From Bin5 sp965208965 (GTDB lineage Bacteria; Chloroflexota; Anaerolineae; Caldilineales; Caldilineaceae): a stretch of DNA of 64,000 nucleotides. The notes under the pieces were generated by a model. The model was not told where the DNA came from. It made no database searches and was given only the letters and a program-made list of their open reading frames with translations. How positions within the stretch are numbered: the stretch's first letter is position 1; the number at the start of each line of letters is the position of its first letter. The stretch is from positions 930,001 to 994,000 of the forward strand of contig OZ242384.1 in the NCBI GenBank assembly GCA_965208965.1. Reading direction: 5' to 3'. A program made the translations under genes and the position numbers. Of this stretch, positions 15,940 through 24,890 are shown piece by piece.

Positions 15940-18852
15940 TCAGACTACCAGCTTGGCATCCTTTGGACGCTTCTTCCCGCCGTGCACGGAGGGCTCGGCG
16001 CACCATTTGGCGGAAAGGAGGCGGACGGCCCTGTAGATGTCCTCGCCGAAGCCGAGGAGGTCGCAGATGACGCGCCGGTCCAGGAGGGCGCGGTTGGGGT
16101 CGGCGTCGGCGAGGTAAGCGGGCATCAGGTTCTTGTCCCGGAACTCCTCAAAAATCTTCTCAGCCATACACAACTGTTCATCCGTGAGGCAGCGCAGATC
16201 CAGTACAGGGAGAGACTCGGCGGAACGGATAGTAATACTCGCCTTGCTCGATTGTTGGCGGCTGGAATGCCACCAGTAAGACAACAGGCCTAGTGTAGAG
16301 TTACCCCACACTGCGAAGGCGTAATCAAACCTGCTATCGGAAAAGATGACGTTGGGCCATACCCTCCCACCTATCGACTCCTGGTCTGTGAAAGCGACGG
16401 CTAGAGCCTGAGAGCCAAAAGTGTATTCGTTGTTCAGATGCGCGCGGCTGGCAGTGGCCCAGATCACAGCCGCTCGGCACCCCATACCCGGCCGGACCTG
16501 CAATTGTGCATCGGGAGCGCAGACCATGTGGGTCTCATTTTTGGCGTTGTGGTTCCACAGAGCTGGGTAGGTGGCCGTGGGGCTTGGAGCCATCTTGTCA
16601 AAGGGCCCTCTAGGGGGCAGACCTGGTTTGGGGGCCGGGCCCGTTATGTCGCGATGCACGAAGCCAAGTTTCCCTACGTTGGCCAAAAGTGTCGCCTTTA
16701 ATTCAAACGAGGAGGCCAGTCCAGGAAGCCACAGCTTAGACTGGGATAAAGCAAATGCAGTCTGCGCCACTGAGTAGTCGGACAGACGCACCGCGCGCCA
16801 GACCGGGAGACGGGGAGCGACAATCATGTAGCCCGCCAATTCTCCCCCGATCATTATGGGTGTACCCCCATATGGCCCGTCTTCGATTCGCCTGACCTGA
16901 CTATTGTCAGGAGTGCAGCCTGTCACCAGTTCCCTCGCGTAAGCAAACCCTTGCGGCCTGCGGCTAAGGGATACAAAACGGTCTGCGTTGTTGGGCTGTT
17001 CACCCACCATGAGTTTGCGAGCGGTTACCAGACATTCAGCCATCCCCGTGTCGGACGAAAAGGACATGTCTTGATCGTTCGCCGTGATACTCACCACTGT
17101 CATGTCGGTGTAATCGCGGTCAAGCATTTCTCGCAAACCCTCCCAGGACAGACCAGTTGCGGCCGACAGAGGGAGGACCAAAGCCAAGACGCCGCCTGGT
17201 TTGACTTTTTTGTGGGCCAGCGCCGCAAAAGTGGAGGCAATGCCAGCGTTGCCATCGGAACAGGTGCCCTTAGCCAGCTTAGTGGCCCGCGTTCCCATTG
17301 CCGATTGGTCTTCATCAGTCGCGCCAAAAGCCGCGAAAGCAGGGTTGGTGATGTCAGCATGCGCCCCTTCGTGGTTGGTGGCACGCGTAAACGGTGGATT
17401 CATTATCACCAAGTCATAACCGAAGTCGGGAATCTCGGTGCTGACCTGAGCAGCCGTCTCTTCGCCCGCGCTGCCGGTGCGCATGGCCGGATCGCTGATG
17501 TTGAAAAGTGTCTGGACTCTGGAAGACTGGAGCAACTCCAGAGAGCCTATCATTACGCCGCCGTCCTGCTGCCGGCCGTAAGGCATGGTGTAGAGACGGG
17601 AATTTGTGAAGCCGACCGCTGGTTCGACGCCTGATAGTGTGGACCCAGTGATGTGAATTGCTGATGGCATGACGTCGCATCCGTATAGAACCTCCTCCAT
17701 CATCACTTTGTGCAGTTTGCTGCCGTCGCCGCCGGCGCGCTCATGGCGGGCGGCGATCTGTTCGTACACGGCGGAGAGCAGCGCGCCAGTACCGCAGGCG
17801 AAGTCACCGATTCGCAGTTTGCCGATTTCCTCGGCGCTCGACCAGTCGACCCCTTCCAGCTTGGCGACGGCGAGCCGGGCAAGCAGAGCCGCGGAAGCAG
17901 GCAAGGTGTAGAAGGTGGCCAGGTATTTGCGGTCGGCGATGAGGCGCTGGAAAATGCGGCCGGTGAGGTCGTGGGCGTTTTCGACGCCGGTTGCGTTGAC
18001 GCCCTGTGCGGTGTCGCGCAGTCGGTGAAGTATTCTGGCGGCGTCAGCGGAGCCCAAATGCTCGAGGATATCCTTGGCGATGGAGAAGATGGGCCAGTAG
18101 TTGATATTCAGAATGGCGGTCCAGGCCGCCAACACCTCGCCCTGCGGGTTGTCTACGCTGTCGCCGCAGGCATGCGCGAGGGACCTGATGCGGGCGTGCA
18201 TGCCGGCAATCTGATCGTGGAAGACGAGGGCGTTGGCGATGATGGCGCAGGCCATGCGGCGGGTCTGGCGCACGTTGGCCATCCCCAGCAAATTGGCGAT
18301 TGCCTCTGTGATGCCTGGGCGGGTCTTGTCCAGTTCGTCGAGGATTTTGGCGGCGCCGTCGATGCCCTCCTGCAAGATCTCTGTTGCCCGATCAACCGCG
18401 TGCTGTGGAACTGAGACCAGGCGAACCATGTCGGCTACATCCTCGACCGATCCGTCTAGCCAGCCGGACTCGGGGAAGCGGCTGGCGCCGCCGTTTTCGG
18501 TGAAGACGCAGTATGACAGACGGGTATCAGAGAGGGCAGCGGAGAGATCCAGCGCCTCGCCTACTTCGTCCGGATAGCGGAGGGCAATGGCGGCCTCGAT
18601 GACACGATGGTCGGCAGAAGTCTTAAGTCCAAGGCGGTCTTTCGCCTCTGCTTCGACGTTGGCGGCGGGCATGTACTCGGCCTCGATTACAACGGGCGCC
18701 CGGCCGGGTTCCGTGATAAGGATGTCGGGCTTCAGGCCTGGGCGTCCGTAAATGGCTTGTGTGTTCTCTGAGCGTACATCACTACGAGGCAACATTCCCT
18801 GAAGCAGAATTCCCAACGCGTTGTTTACATTCGGTTCGGTCTGGTGCGGCAT
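15940..18852 (-). CDS. N6-adenine DNA methyltransferase with probable N-terminal nuclease domain (type IIG-like)
   Basis: A 970-residue protein from ATG 18852, with AAGGGG just upstream. The N-terminus has LKPDILITE then VVIEAEYMP near residues 45-65, which fits a PD-(D/E)xK nuclease core although the last acidic residue is not the usual Lys. A long helical linker follows. The methylase part begins near residue 290: FYTLPASAALLA, motif I IGDFACGTGAL and motif IV VIMNPPF near residue 485. The last 300 residues would hold the target-recognition region. Together these fit a one-polypeptide restriction-modification enzyme. No separate nuclease or specificity gene is adjacent. It is inserted 47 nt after the cofD stop and reads in the same direction. 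Confidence 0.85.
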   Translation of the reverse strand: MPHQTEPNVNNALGILLQGMLPRSDVRSENTQAIYGRPGLKPDILITEPGRAPVVIEAEYMPAANVEAEAKDRLGLKTSADHRVIEAAIALRYPDEVGEALDLSAALSDTRLSYCVFTENGGASRFPESGWLDGSVEDVADMVRLVSVPQHAVDRATEILQEGIDGAAKILDELDKTRPGITEAIANLLGMANVRQTRRMACAIIANALVFHDQIAGMHARIRSLAHACGDSVDNPQGEVLAAWTAILNINYWPIFSIAKDILEHLGSADAARILHRLRDTAQGVNATGVENAHDLTGRIFQRLIADRKYLATFYTLPASAALLARLAVAKLEGVDWSSAEEIGKLRIGDFACGTGALLSAVYEQIAARHERAGGDGSKLHKVMMEEVLYGCDVMPSAIHITGSTLSGVEPAVGFTNSRLYTMPYGRQQDGGVMIGSLELLQSSRVQTLFNISDPAMRTGSAGEETAAQVSTEIPDFGYDLVIMNPPFTRATNHEGAHADITNPAFAAFGATDEDQSAMGTRATKLAKGTCSDGNAGIASTFAALAHKKVKPGGVLALVLPLSAATGLSWEGLREMLDRDYTDMTVVSITANDQDMSFSSDTGMAECLVTARKLMVGEQPNNADRFVSLSRRPQGFAYARELVTGCTPDNSQVRRIEDGPYGGTPIMIGGELAGYMIVAPRLPVWRAVRLSDYSVAQTAFALSQSKLWLPGLASSFELKATLLANVGKLGFVHRDITGPAPKPGLPPRGPFDKMAPSPTATYPALWNHNAKNETHMVCAPDAQLQVRPGMGCRAAVIWATASRAHLNNEYTFGSQALAVAFTDQESIGGRVWPNVIFSDSRFDYAFAVWGNSTLGLLSYWWHSSRQQSSKASITIRSAESLPVLDLRCLTDEQLCMAEKIFEEFRDKNLMPAYLADADPNRALLDRRVICDLLGFGEDIYRAVRLLSAKWCAEPSVHGGKKRPKDAKLVV

Positions 18853-18899
18853 ATAGCCCCTTCACTCCTCAACAGTTGATCGATTTGAAGAAAACATAA

Positions 18900-19859
18900 T
18901 CAGCTAGCCGTAAGTGACCGGCCGAACTGCAGGACCTCTGCCGCGAGGCGCTGTTTGGAGGACAGGCCGGTCATGATCGTATCGGTTGTCAACGCGGGCA
19001 GGGGAAGGCGGCTTTCTTCGGCGCGGTCCTGCTGGTCGAGAACGAATCCGTCGAGCAGATCGCCGTAGTGCTCGACGACGGTGAGCGGCAGGTGTTCGAG
19101 ATGGCCCATTTCGCGCATCATTTTGGCTACCGGGCCCTTGACGGCGCGTCCGCCGACGATGGGGCTGACCGCCACGACGGGGGCGTTGCTCTCCCGCAGC
19201 AGCTGGCGCAGACCGGGGACCGAGAGGATGGGGTCGACGCTGAGGTAGGGGTTGCTGGGGCAGATGATGATCTGATGGGCGGCCTGGAGCGTCCCGGCGA
19301 CATCGGGGGTGAGGGTTGCCTCGCCGGCGCCGACGAAGGTGAGGCCCTGGAAGGCCGGTTCGCAACGGCGGCGCACGAAGTAATCCTGGAAGGGGAGATC
19401 GCCCTCGTCGGTGTGCACGAGGGTGCGCACCGGCTCGTTGCACATCGGCAGGACGCGGGAGGGCACGTCGAGCTTCTGGCGCAGGCGGTCGGTGACCTGG
19501 GTCAGGTTGGCGCCGGCTTTGAGCCACTGGTTACGGAGCAGATGGAGGGCGAGGTCCTTGTCACCCAGACGGAACCAGGCCTCCCCGCCGAGGCGCTCGA
19601 TCTCGGCGAGCACGTCCCAGGTTTCACGGTCACGGCCCCAGCCGGTCTGGGTGTTGTTGACGCCAGCCAGCCCGTAGAGGACGGTGTCGATATCGGGGCA
19701 GATGGTGAGGCCCCAGTGCTCGAAGTCGTCACCGGTGTTGACGATGACGGTCAGCGCGCCGGGGGGAAGTGTTTCCTGCAGACCGGTTGCGAATTTGGCC
19801 CCGCCGACACCGCCGGCCAGGGCCACGACCGGGGAAGAGTTCGCCAGTTTGGGGGCCAT
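18900..19859 (-). CDS. cofD: 2-phospho-L-lactate transferase CofD (FbiA)
   Basis: A 319-residue enzyme that joins the phospholactate or phosphoenolpyruvate moiety to Fo, giving F420-0. Family marks are LAGGVGGAKFATGL near residue 15, NTGDDFEHWGLTICPDIDT near 40, RRRCEPAFQG near 165 and ICPSNPYLSVDPIL near 200. Length is normal. It lies 40 nt downstream of the FbiB-like nitroreductase gene and reads in the same direction as the methylase and cofC copy C, so the ancestral order was probably nitroreductase-cofD-cofC. Confidence 0.95.
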   Translation of the reverse strand: MAPKLANSSPVVALAGGVGGAKFATGLQETLPPGALTVIVNTGDDFEHWGLTICPDIDTVLYGLAGVNNTQTGWGRDRETWDVLAEIERLGGEAWFRLGDKDLALHLLRNQWLKAGANLTQVTDRLRQKLDVPSRVLPMCNEPVRTLVHTDEGDLPFQDYFVRRRCEPAFQGLTFVGAGEATLTPDVAGTLQAAHQIIICPSNPYLSVDPILSVPGLRQLLRESNAPVVAVSPIVGGRAVKGPVAKMMREMGHLEHLPLTVVEHYGDLLDGFVLDQQDRAEESRLPLPALTTDTIMTGLSSKQRLAAEVLQFGRSLTAS

Positions 19860-19899
19860 AGGACACGTTTTTCAAGATATGAATTTAACGATGCGCGGC

Positions 19900-20583
19900 T
19901 CAGCGCCAGGTTACCCGTTCCGCCAGCGGCAGGCGCTCGCGGCGCTTTTCTTCGGCGGCGTAGCCGAGGGTGATCAGGGCCTGGGGATGCCAGCTTTGCG
20001 GCAGGTCGAGGACATCCCGCACCAGGTCGGGCACGAAGAGGGGCGCGCACATCCAGCAGGCGGCGAGGCCGTAGTTGTGGGCTGCCAGGAGCAGGTTCTG
20101 GCAGGCCAGGGCGGTGCTTTGCACGGCCATGAGCCATTCGGCCTCCTGCCGGCGCCGGTCCGGGTAGTCGTCCATGCCTTCGAGGGAGAGGGAGGCGGCG
20201 ATGAGGGCGGGCGCGCCGGTGATGCGGGCATGACTGATGCGGATGCGGCGCTCGATGATGGCCTCGTCGACGCCGTCGGCGCTGAGGTCAGCGCGCCAGC
20301 GCGCGCCCATGCGGTCGCTCAACTCCTGCTTGACCGGGTCGGTGGTGACGACGCAGAAGCGCCAGGGCTGGCGGTTGTGGGCTGAAGGCGCCCAGATTGC
20401 GGCGGTCAGCAGCATTTCGAGCAGCGCCTTCTCAACCGGTTCGGGCAGGTAGCGGCGGACGGACCTGCGCCCGCGGATAAGCTGCCAGAACCAGCCGTCG
20501 TCGAGATCGGTGGCCCAGTCTGATTGGCGCCAGTCGCTGTCGTCGTCTCTGTGATCCGCTGACGCAATGCGCTGCCTGTGCAT
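19900..20583 (-). CDS. Nitroreductase-family protein, FbiB C-terminal-like
   Basis: A 227-residue FMN-dependent nitroreductase-fold protein. Visible marks are RRSVRRYLPEPV near residue 38 (FMN phosphate contact), APSAHNRQPWRF near 65 and YGLAACWMCAPLF near 180. The WAPSAHNRQPW motif and the position ahead of cofD match the C-terminal half of FbiB, which reduces dehydro-F420-0. No glutamate ligase (CofE) half is present in this gene or in the window, so polyglutamylation must be encoded elsewhere. A general nitroreductase is the alternative. Confidence 0.82.
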   Translation of the reverse strand: MHRQRIASADHRDDDSDWRQSDWATDLDDGWFWQLIRGRRSVRRYLPEPVEKALLEMLLTAAIWAPSAHNRQPWRFCVVTTDPVKQELSDRMGARWRADLSADGVDEAIIERRIRISHARITGAPALIAASLSLEGMDDYPDRRRQEAEWLMAVQSTALACQNLLLAAHNYGLAACWMCAPLFVPDLVRDVLDLPQSWHPQALITLGYAAEEKRRERLPLAERVTWR

Positions 20584-20636
20584 GGGACGGCATTATAGCA
20601 TGGAGTGAGGGAAAGGGCAGTAGGCAGGTTAGTAAC

Positions 20637-20659
20637 GGGTGCATCCCAATATAGGGGTG
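20637..20659 (+). repeat. GGGTGCATYCC-N6-GGGGYG repeat, copy 1
   Basis: Reads GGGTGCATCCC, six bases, GGGGTG. It faces copy 2 as an inverted pair about 100 bp apart, like the ends of a very short transposon-derived element. Confidence 0.75.
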
Positions 20660-20716
20660 AGTTTCAGGCTACCTCCGGGGAGTTACGCTGAGGGTCAGCA
20701 GCCCACTACTCCAGAC

Positions 20717-20739
20717 CACCCCAAATCCGGAATGCACCC
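20717..20739 (-). repeat. GGGTGCATYCC-N6-GGGGYG repeat, copy 2
   Basis: On the minus strand reads GGGTGCATTCC, six bases, GGGGTG. It is inverted relative to copy 1 and shares the exact 6-base gap. Confidence 0.75.
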
Positions 20740-20862
20740 CGTCCCCCAAGTCGGTTGACATGACCTACCTGACCTGCTATATTCCAGCGGCAACACTTTC
20801 TTGGATCCAAGCTGTTTGCTATCTGCTTATCAGTTCGGATCCGTCCAGTTTGAGAAAGAGAG

Positions 20863-20922
20863 ATGGAGAGTTGGGATTACAATGAACATCTGCAGGAGCT
20901 GCGAGAGGAGGGCAAACTCTGA
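20863..20922 (+). pseudogene. RelE/ParE-type toxin, C-terminal remnant
   Basis: A 19-codon frame encodes MESWDYNEHLQELREEGKL. It matches the extreme C-terminus of Gp49-like RelE/HigB toxins (usually YDEHL-ELR-EG) and overlaps the next ATG as TGATG, as toxins of this type do with their XRE antitoxin. All catalytic sequence is missing. A very similar tail occurs at 30802-30985. Confidence 0.55.
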
Positions 20923-21101
20923 TGAGCGGACGCACAAAATTCAGTGAACTCACAAAGCACTTCACAGCCGAAGATCGCAAAGCCATTGAAGAGGAAAAAC
21001 GTCGCCTGCGCGCTTCGCATCAACCGGCGCAGAAGAAGGAAATCGCTGCGCCCACAGGCAGAGCGCAAGCGCAGCGCCCTCATGCCTCCACACAAAAATA
21101 G
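20922..21101 (+). pseudogene. XRE-type antitoxin, N-terminal remnant
   Basis: A 59-residue frame begins MSGRTKFSELTKHFTAEDRK and continues with a basic helix ending in LRAS, like the N-terminal lead of HigA/XRE antitoxins paired with Gp49-like toxins. It then drifts into a low-complexity Gln/Ala/Pro tail and stops before any helix-turn-helix. The related sequence at 30623-30805 has the same start and is also truncated. Confidence 0.55.
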
Positions 21102-21453
21102 GGCCCTTTGCCTCGACTGAGCGGACACCGGCAGAAAGTCTGCTCGGTCACTCCGGTCCTGCCCCCCTCCCTCAGCCAACACCCTCCCCCCGCGCAAAAA
21201 ACCGCCTTCGCAGCGCCTCGCCGGCCTCCGCCGCCCTTTCCGGATGCCCCTTCAGATCCACATACGCCTGCACCGGATGAACGCAGCGTATCCCGTCCAC
21301 AAACTCAGCGCCATCGAATACGCCCTCCCCCTCAACCCTCCGGCATAGCCACGCCTCGCCGCCTCTGCCTCAAACTCACTCATCACTCCTCTCCACTCTC
21401 TCCTCGCCGTTGCCCCTGCCCTCGCGCCCCCAGCCACTCCGCCTCCGTCCACT

Positions 21454-21483
21454 GACCACTGCCGTTCCGACCACTGCCGTTCC
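21454..21483. repeat. Two perfect tandem copies of a 15-bp unit
   Basis: GACCACTGCCGTTCC occurs twice head to tail (21454-21468 and 21469-21483) in the C-rich gap. The flanking words CCACTG and ACTGACC resemble the CAGTGGTCAGTGG words seen in several other gaps of the window. Confidence 0.8.
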
Positions 21484-21657
21484 ACTGCTTCCCCGACCGC
21501 CCCAGCAAGCCAACATGCACATATGAACGCATCCCAAATAGTGACGAACTTTCATATGATTCAGCCAACAACAACACCGCGGCCGGCCCGCAATCCGATC
21601 TCCTGCAGAGGCGCCGGCAGTTCCCGTTCCTCGCGCCTCACGCCTCGCCTTTGTTCC

Positions 21658-21680
21658 CGCCCCGAATACGGGATGCACCC
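21658..21680 (-). repeat. GGGTGCATYCC-N6-GGGGYG repeat, copy 3
   Basis: On the minus strand reads GGGTGCATCCC, six bases, GGGGCG and then GGAAC, which is the same continuation as copy 4 at 30992. It lies 15 bp upstream of the promoter at 21696. Confidence 0.75.
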
Positions 21681-21695
21681 GGAATTCCGACATCT

Positions 21696-21724
21696 TTGAC
21701 GCTCTGTTCTGACACGTGTACAAT
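21696..21724 (+). promoter_or_regulatory. Sigma-70 promoter of the F420-oxidoreductase gene
   Basis: TTGACG (21696-21701), a 17-nt spacer and TACAAT (21719-21724). It leads into a leader of about 120 nt before the ATG at 21855. Confidence 0.8.
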
Positions 21725-21744
21725 TCAGGAAGGAAGGGAAAAGA

Positions 21745-21781
21745 GTTACCCGTTTTCGGTAACTGTCGCGCCCAGGTTACC
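21745..21781 (+). promoter_or_regulatory. Leader with three mutually complementary arms
   Basis: GTTACC (21745-21750), GGTAAC (21758-21763) and GTTACC (21776-21781) alternate, so the middle arm can pair with either outer arm but not both. This is the geometry of a two-state RNA leader, though the stems are short and there is no obvious U-tract. Confidence 0.4.
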
Positions 21782-21854
21782 AAGAGAACGACTTCCGTAA
21801 GAGAGGCAGGGAGATCCTGCGCCGAACGTAAACCGCAAGAGTTCAGGAGATTCG

Positions 21855-22865
21855 ATGACCGCGCCCAAGTACAGCCGCGTTGCACTCTATCTGCAGGATA
21901 AACATTCGATCCGTGAGGGGATGGCGTATGTGCGCTACGCGGAGGAGAAGGGGTTTGAGGCGGTCTGGCAGGCGGAAAGCCGGCTGGTGCGGGATGCGAT
22001 CGTGCCGATGGCCGCTTTCGCCGCGGTCACAGAGCGCATCCGGATCGGGTCGGGCGTGATCAATAACTGGACGCGCAACATCGGGCTGCTGGCGGCCACT
22101 TTTCTGACACTGGATGACCTGGCCCCGGACCGCGTGATCTGCGGTGTCGGCGCATGGTGGGACCCCCTGGCCAAGAATGTGGGCATCAGCCGGCGCAGAC
22201 CGTTGAAGGCGATGCGGGAGACGGTGGAGGTCACGCGGCGTCTGCTGGCGATGGAGAACGTCACGTTCGAGGGCGAGTTTCACCAGGTGAACGGCATCGA
22301 GCTGGATGTCGTGCACGGGCGGCAGGCGCCGCGCAACGTTCCCATCATGATCGGGGCGACGGGGCCGAAGATGATGGAGCTGACCGGGGAGATCGCGGAC
22401 GGGGCGGTGTTGAACTACTGTGTGCCGCCGGACTATAACCATATGGCGCTGGAGCGGCTGGAGGCGGGCGCGAAACGGGCGGGGCGCAGCCTGGATGACG
22501 TCGACCGCCCGCAGCTGATCGTGTGCTCGGTGCACGAGGACCAGCAGACGGCGCTGGACGGCGCACGCGAGCTGCTCACCCAGTACCTGGGGCAGCAGCC
22601 GCATATCGCGCAGGCGAGCGGTGTCAAGCCGGAGGTTGTCGAGCAGATTCAGTCGATCCTGGGCTGGCCGGCGACGCGGGAGCAGGTGCGCAAGGCGATG
22701 CCGCTGGTGCCGGACGAACTGGTCACGCGCATCACAGCGAGCGGTACGCCGGAGGAGGTGAAGAAGAAGGTGCGCGAGTATATGGACAACGGCGCCACCT
22801 GCCCGATTCTTTATCCCCTGGGCGATGTAAGGCTGATGATCGATACCTTTGCGGGTGGGTTTTAG
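21855..22865 (+). CDS. LLM-class F420-dependent oxidoreductase
   Basis: A 336-residue TIM-barrel protein of the bacterial luciferase-like family. Family marks include YVRYAEEKGFEAVWQAESR near residue 25, the TERIRIGSGVINNWTRN strand-loop near 55 and GATGPKMMELTGEIADGAVL near 170. Members with this pattern use reduced F420 (some FMN) for hydride transfer to varied substrates, which fits the F420 synthesis genes next door. The gene has its own promoter at 21696 and a GGAG-type site in TTCAGGAGATTCG. It is followed closely by the FAD/2Fe-2S subunit gene. Substrate is unknown. Confidence 0.9.
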   Translation: MTAPKYSRVALYLQDKHSIREGMAYVRYAEEKGFEAVWQAESRLVRDAIVPMAAFAAVTERIRIGSGVINNWTRNIGLLAATFLTLDDLAPDRVICGVGAWWDPLAKNVGISRRRPLKAMRETVEVTRRLLAMENVTFEGEFHQVNGIELDVVHGRQAPRNVPIMIGATGPKMMELTGEIADGAVLNYCVPPDYNHMALERLEAGAKRAGRSLDDVDRPQLIVCSVHEDQQTALDGARELLTQYLGQQPHIAQASGVKPEVVEQIQSILGWPATREQVRKAMPLVPDELVTRITASGTPEEVKKKVREYMDNGATCPILYPLGDVRLMIDTFAGGF

Positions 22866-22884
22866 TTGTTCTCTGTGGACTGAT

Positions 22885-24318
22885 ATGTACCGCTTCTGCA
22901 CATCCCCCCTGACATTGACAGATGCTTTGAAGTTGAAAGCGGAGCACGGCGCGGCCGCCCGTTTCATCGCCGGCGGCACCGACCTCCTCATCGATCTGGC
23001 GCGCGACGGTAGTGCGGACGGCGCCGAGATGGGGCTGATCGATCTGACGCGCATCCCGGGCCTGGCCGAAATCTGGGAGGAGGAAGGCGCGCTCCATCTG
23101 GGTCCGCTGGTGACGCATAACCAGTGCGTGCGCAGCCGGTTGGTGGTGGAGGGGGCGTTTCCGCTGGCGCGGGCGTGCTGGGAGGTGGGCGCGCCGCAGA
23201 TCCGGAATCGGGCGACGGTCGCCGGCAATCTCGTCACGGCCAGCCCGGCCAACGACTCGATCGTGCCGCTGATGGCGCTGGATGCGAGCGTGCGCCTCGA
23301 GAGCGCAGCGCGAGGCAGCCGCACGCTGCCGCTGGCGCGCTTTTTCCGCGGCGTGCGTCAGGTGGACCTGGCGGACGACGAGATGCTGACGCGTATCTCC
23401 ATTCCGCTGCCGGACTCGGCGCGGCGGGGCAACTTTATCAAGTTGGGGCTGCGGCGGGCGCAGGCGATCAGCATTTTGAGCGCGGCCGGTTCAGTTACCT
23501 GCGACGGCGGGGCGGACTGGGCGTCGGCAGCAGTTACGCATGCGGCGGTCGCGCTGGGCGCGGTTGCGCCGACGGTGGTGCGGGCGACGGAGGCCGAAGC
23601 CTTTCTGATCGGCAAGACGCTGACCGAGCAGACGATCGAGGAGGCGGCGCGGCTGGCGGCAACGCAGGCGCGGCCGATCGACGATCTGCGCGGCAGCGCG
23701 GATTACCGAAAAGCCATGGTGGAGACGCTGGTCGCCCGCCTGTTGCGCCAGCTGCGGGATGGGCGCGAGCGCGAGGGATGGCTGGAGACGCCGGTGACGC
23801 TGTGGGGCGATACTGATGGACGCTGGCCGGTCTCGACGGGGCTGGAAACCGCGGCAACGGTCAACGGCGGCGCGGTCGAGCTTGAAGGCGGCATGACGCT
23901 GCTGGACAGCCTGCGGGCAGCGGGTTTTGTTGGCGTGAAGGAGGGCTGCGCTGAGGGTGAATGCGGGGCCTGCACGGTCTATCTGGACGGTATGGCGGTC
24001 ATGGCGTGCCTTGTGCCGGCGGAGCGGGCGGCGGGCAGCGAGGTCGTGACGGTCGAGGGATTGACCGGTTCGACGGCGGAGTCCTCGGAGCTGTTGCACA
24101 GGGTGCAGCAGGCGCTGATCGAGAGCGGCGGCGTGCAGTGCGGATTCTGTACGCCGGGGATTGTGATGTCGGCGGCGGCGCTGCTGGATGAGCGTACCAA
24201 CCCCGACCGCCTTGAGGCGCAGGAGGCGCTGACGGGGAACCTGTGCCGCTGCACGGGGTATCGGAAAATTCTGGACGCGGTGGTAGCGGCGGGGCGGGAA
24301 GCAGGGAGAGAAGAGTGA
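22885..24318 (+). CDS. Fused FAD-binding and [2Fe-2S] subunit of a xanthine dehydrogenase/CO dehydrogenase-family enzyme
   Basis: From ATG 22885 the product is 477 residues; a start at 22849 would overlap the preceding gene. Residues 1-280 are a CoxM-like flavoprotein (FIAGGTDLLIDLARDG near 30, IRNRATVAGNLVTASPANDS near 105, then a CO_deh_flav_C domain). Residues 315-475 are a CoxS-like iron-sulfur protein with GCAEGECGACTVYLDG (plant-type 2Fe-2S) and CGFCTPGIVMS plus GNLCRCTGYRKI (second cluster). The usual three subunits are thus reduced to two polypeptides, the partner being the molybdopterin subunit at 25648-27951. Electrons would pass from the molybdenum site through both clusters to FAD. 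Confidence 0.92.
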   Translation: MYRFCTSPLTLTDALKLKAEHGAAARFIAGGTDLLIDLARDGSADGAEMGLIDLTRIPGLAEIWEEEGALHLGPLVTHNQCVRSRLVVEGAFPLARACWEVGAPQIRNRATVAGNLVTASPANDSIVPLMALDASVRLESAARGSRTLPLARFFRGVRQVDLADDEMLTRISIPLPDSARRGNFIKLGLRRAQAISILSAAGSVTCDGGADWASAAVTHAAVALGAVAPTVVRATEAEAFLIGKTLTEQTIEEAARLAATQARPIDDLRGSADYRKAMVETLVARLLRQLRDGREREGWLETPVTLWGDTDGRWPVSTGLETAATVNGGAVELEGGMTLLDSLRAAGFVGVKEGCAEGECGACTVYLDGMAVMACLVPAERAAGSEVVTVEGLTGSTAESSELLHRVQQALIESGGVQCGFCTPGIVMSAAALLDERTNPDRLEAQEALTGNLCRCTGYRKILDAVVAAGREAGREE

Positions 24319-24371
24319 GGCGTGAGAGGTGGTCCGGCCCTTCAGGCTCTTAACGCAGGTGAGCGGGGTAG

Positions 24372-24890
24372 ATGGGAACTGACGGAAACGACGTAATCAC
24401 ATACTATCTGGAGATGACCAGCGCGGAGGAGTTGCGGCCGGCGCGGGCGCCCGCGGAACCTTTTGCCGTGCGGCAGGCGGAGCTGGCGTTCCCCGCGCTG
24501 AATCGCTTTTTCTATACGGAGGTGGGGCGGGCATATACGTGGACGACGCGTCTGCCCTGGACGGAAGAACAGTGGCGGGCCTGGGTGGAGCGGCCCGGAA
24601 CGCAGACATGGATCGGATATGTGCAGGGGACGCCGGCAGGCTACTTTGAGCTGGAAGAGCAGCGCGAAAATGGAATCAAGCAGGTTGAACTGGCCTATTT
24701 CGGTCTGCTGCCGCCCTTTGTCGGCCGGGGCGTGGGAGGCGCGCTGCTGACGGAGGCGCTCCGCCGCGCGTGGGCGCTTGGTCCGCAGCGGGTGTGGGTA
24801 CACACGTGTACGCTGGACCACCCGGCGGCGTTGCCCAACTATCAGAAGAGGGGGTTTCGCATCTATGATCAGAAAAGGAATGCGGAGTGA
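24372..24890 (+). CDS. GNAT-family N-acetyltransferase
   Basis: A 172-residue protein of the GNAT fold. The acetyl-CoA-binding motif A is visible as FVGRGVGGALLTEAL near residue 117, preceded by the strand VELAYFGLLP. A C-terminal TLDHPAALPNYQKRGFRI matches motif B of the family. The small-molecule or protein acceptor cannot be read. It lies between the two subunits of the molybdo-enzyme and reads in the same direction, 54 nt after the iron-sulfur fusion gene; the connection may be only positional. Confidence 0.87.
   Translation: MGTDGNDVITYYLEMTSAEELRPARAPAEPFAVRQAELAFPALNRFFYTEVGRAYTWTTRLPWTEEQWRAWVERPGTQTWIGYVQGTPAGYFELEEQRENGIKQVELAYFGLLPPFVGRGVGGALLTEALRRAWALGPQRVWVHTCTLDHPAALPNYQKRGFRIYDQKRNAE

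Larger units (their letters stand above)
20584..21854. other. 1.27-kb gene-poor stretch with repeats and toxin-antitoxin debris
   Basis: Between the divergent nitroreductase and F420-oxidoreductase genes lie three copies of a GGGTGCATCCC-type repeat, a truncated toxin-antitoxin pair (20863-21101), a 15-bp tandem repeat and, at the right, a strong promoter. The segment 21100-21650 is dominated by C-rich short runs and has no credible gene on either strand. Confidence 0.7.

Noticed and set aside
21376..21885. 169-codon leftward open frame across the F420-oxidoreductase promoter
   Set aside because: It runs against the promoter and the start of a real gene and has no motifs.
23491..24099. Long antisense open frame in the flavin/iron-sulfur gene
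   Set aside because: High-GC shadow of a gene with clear CoxM/CoxS motifs.
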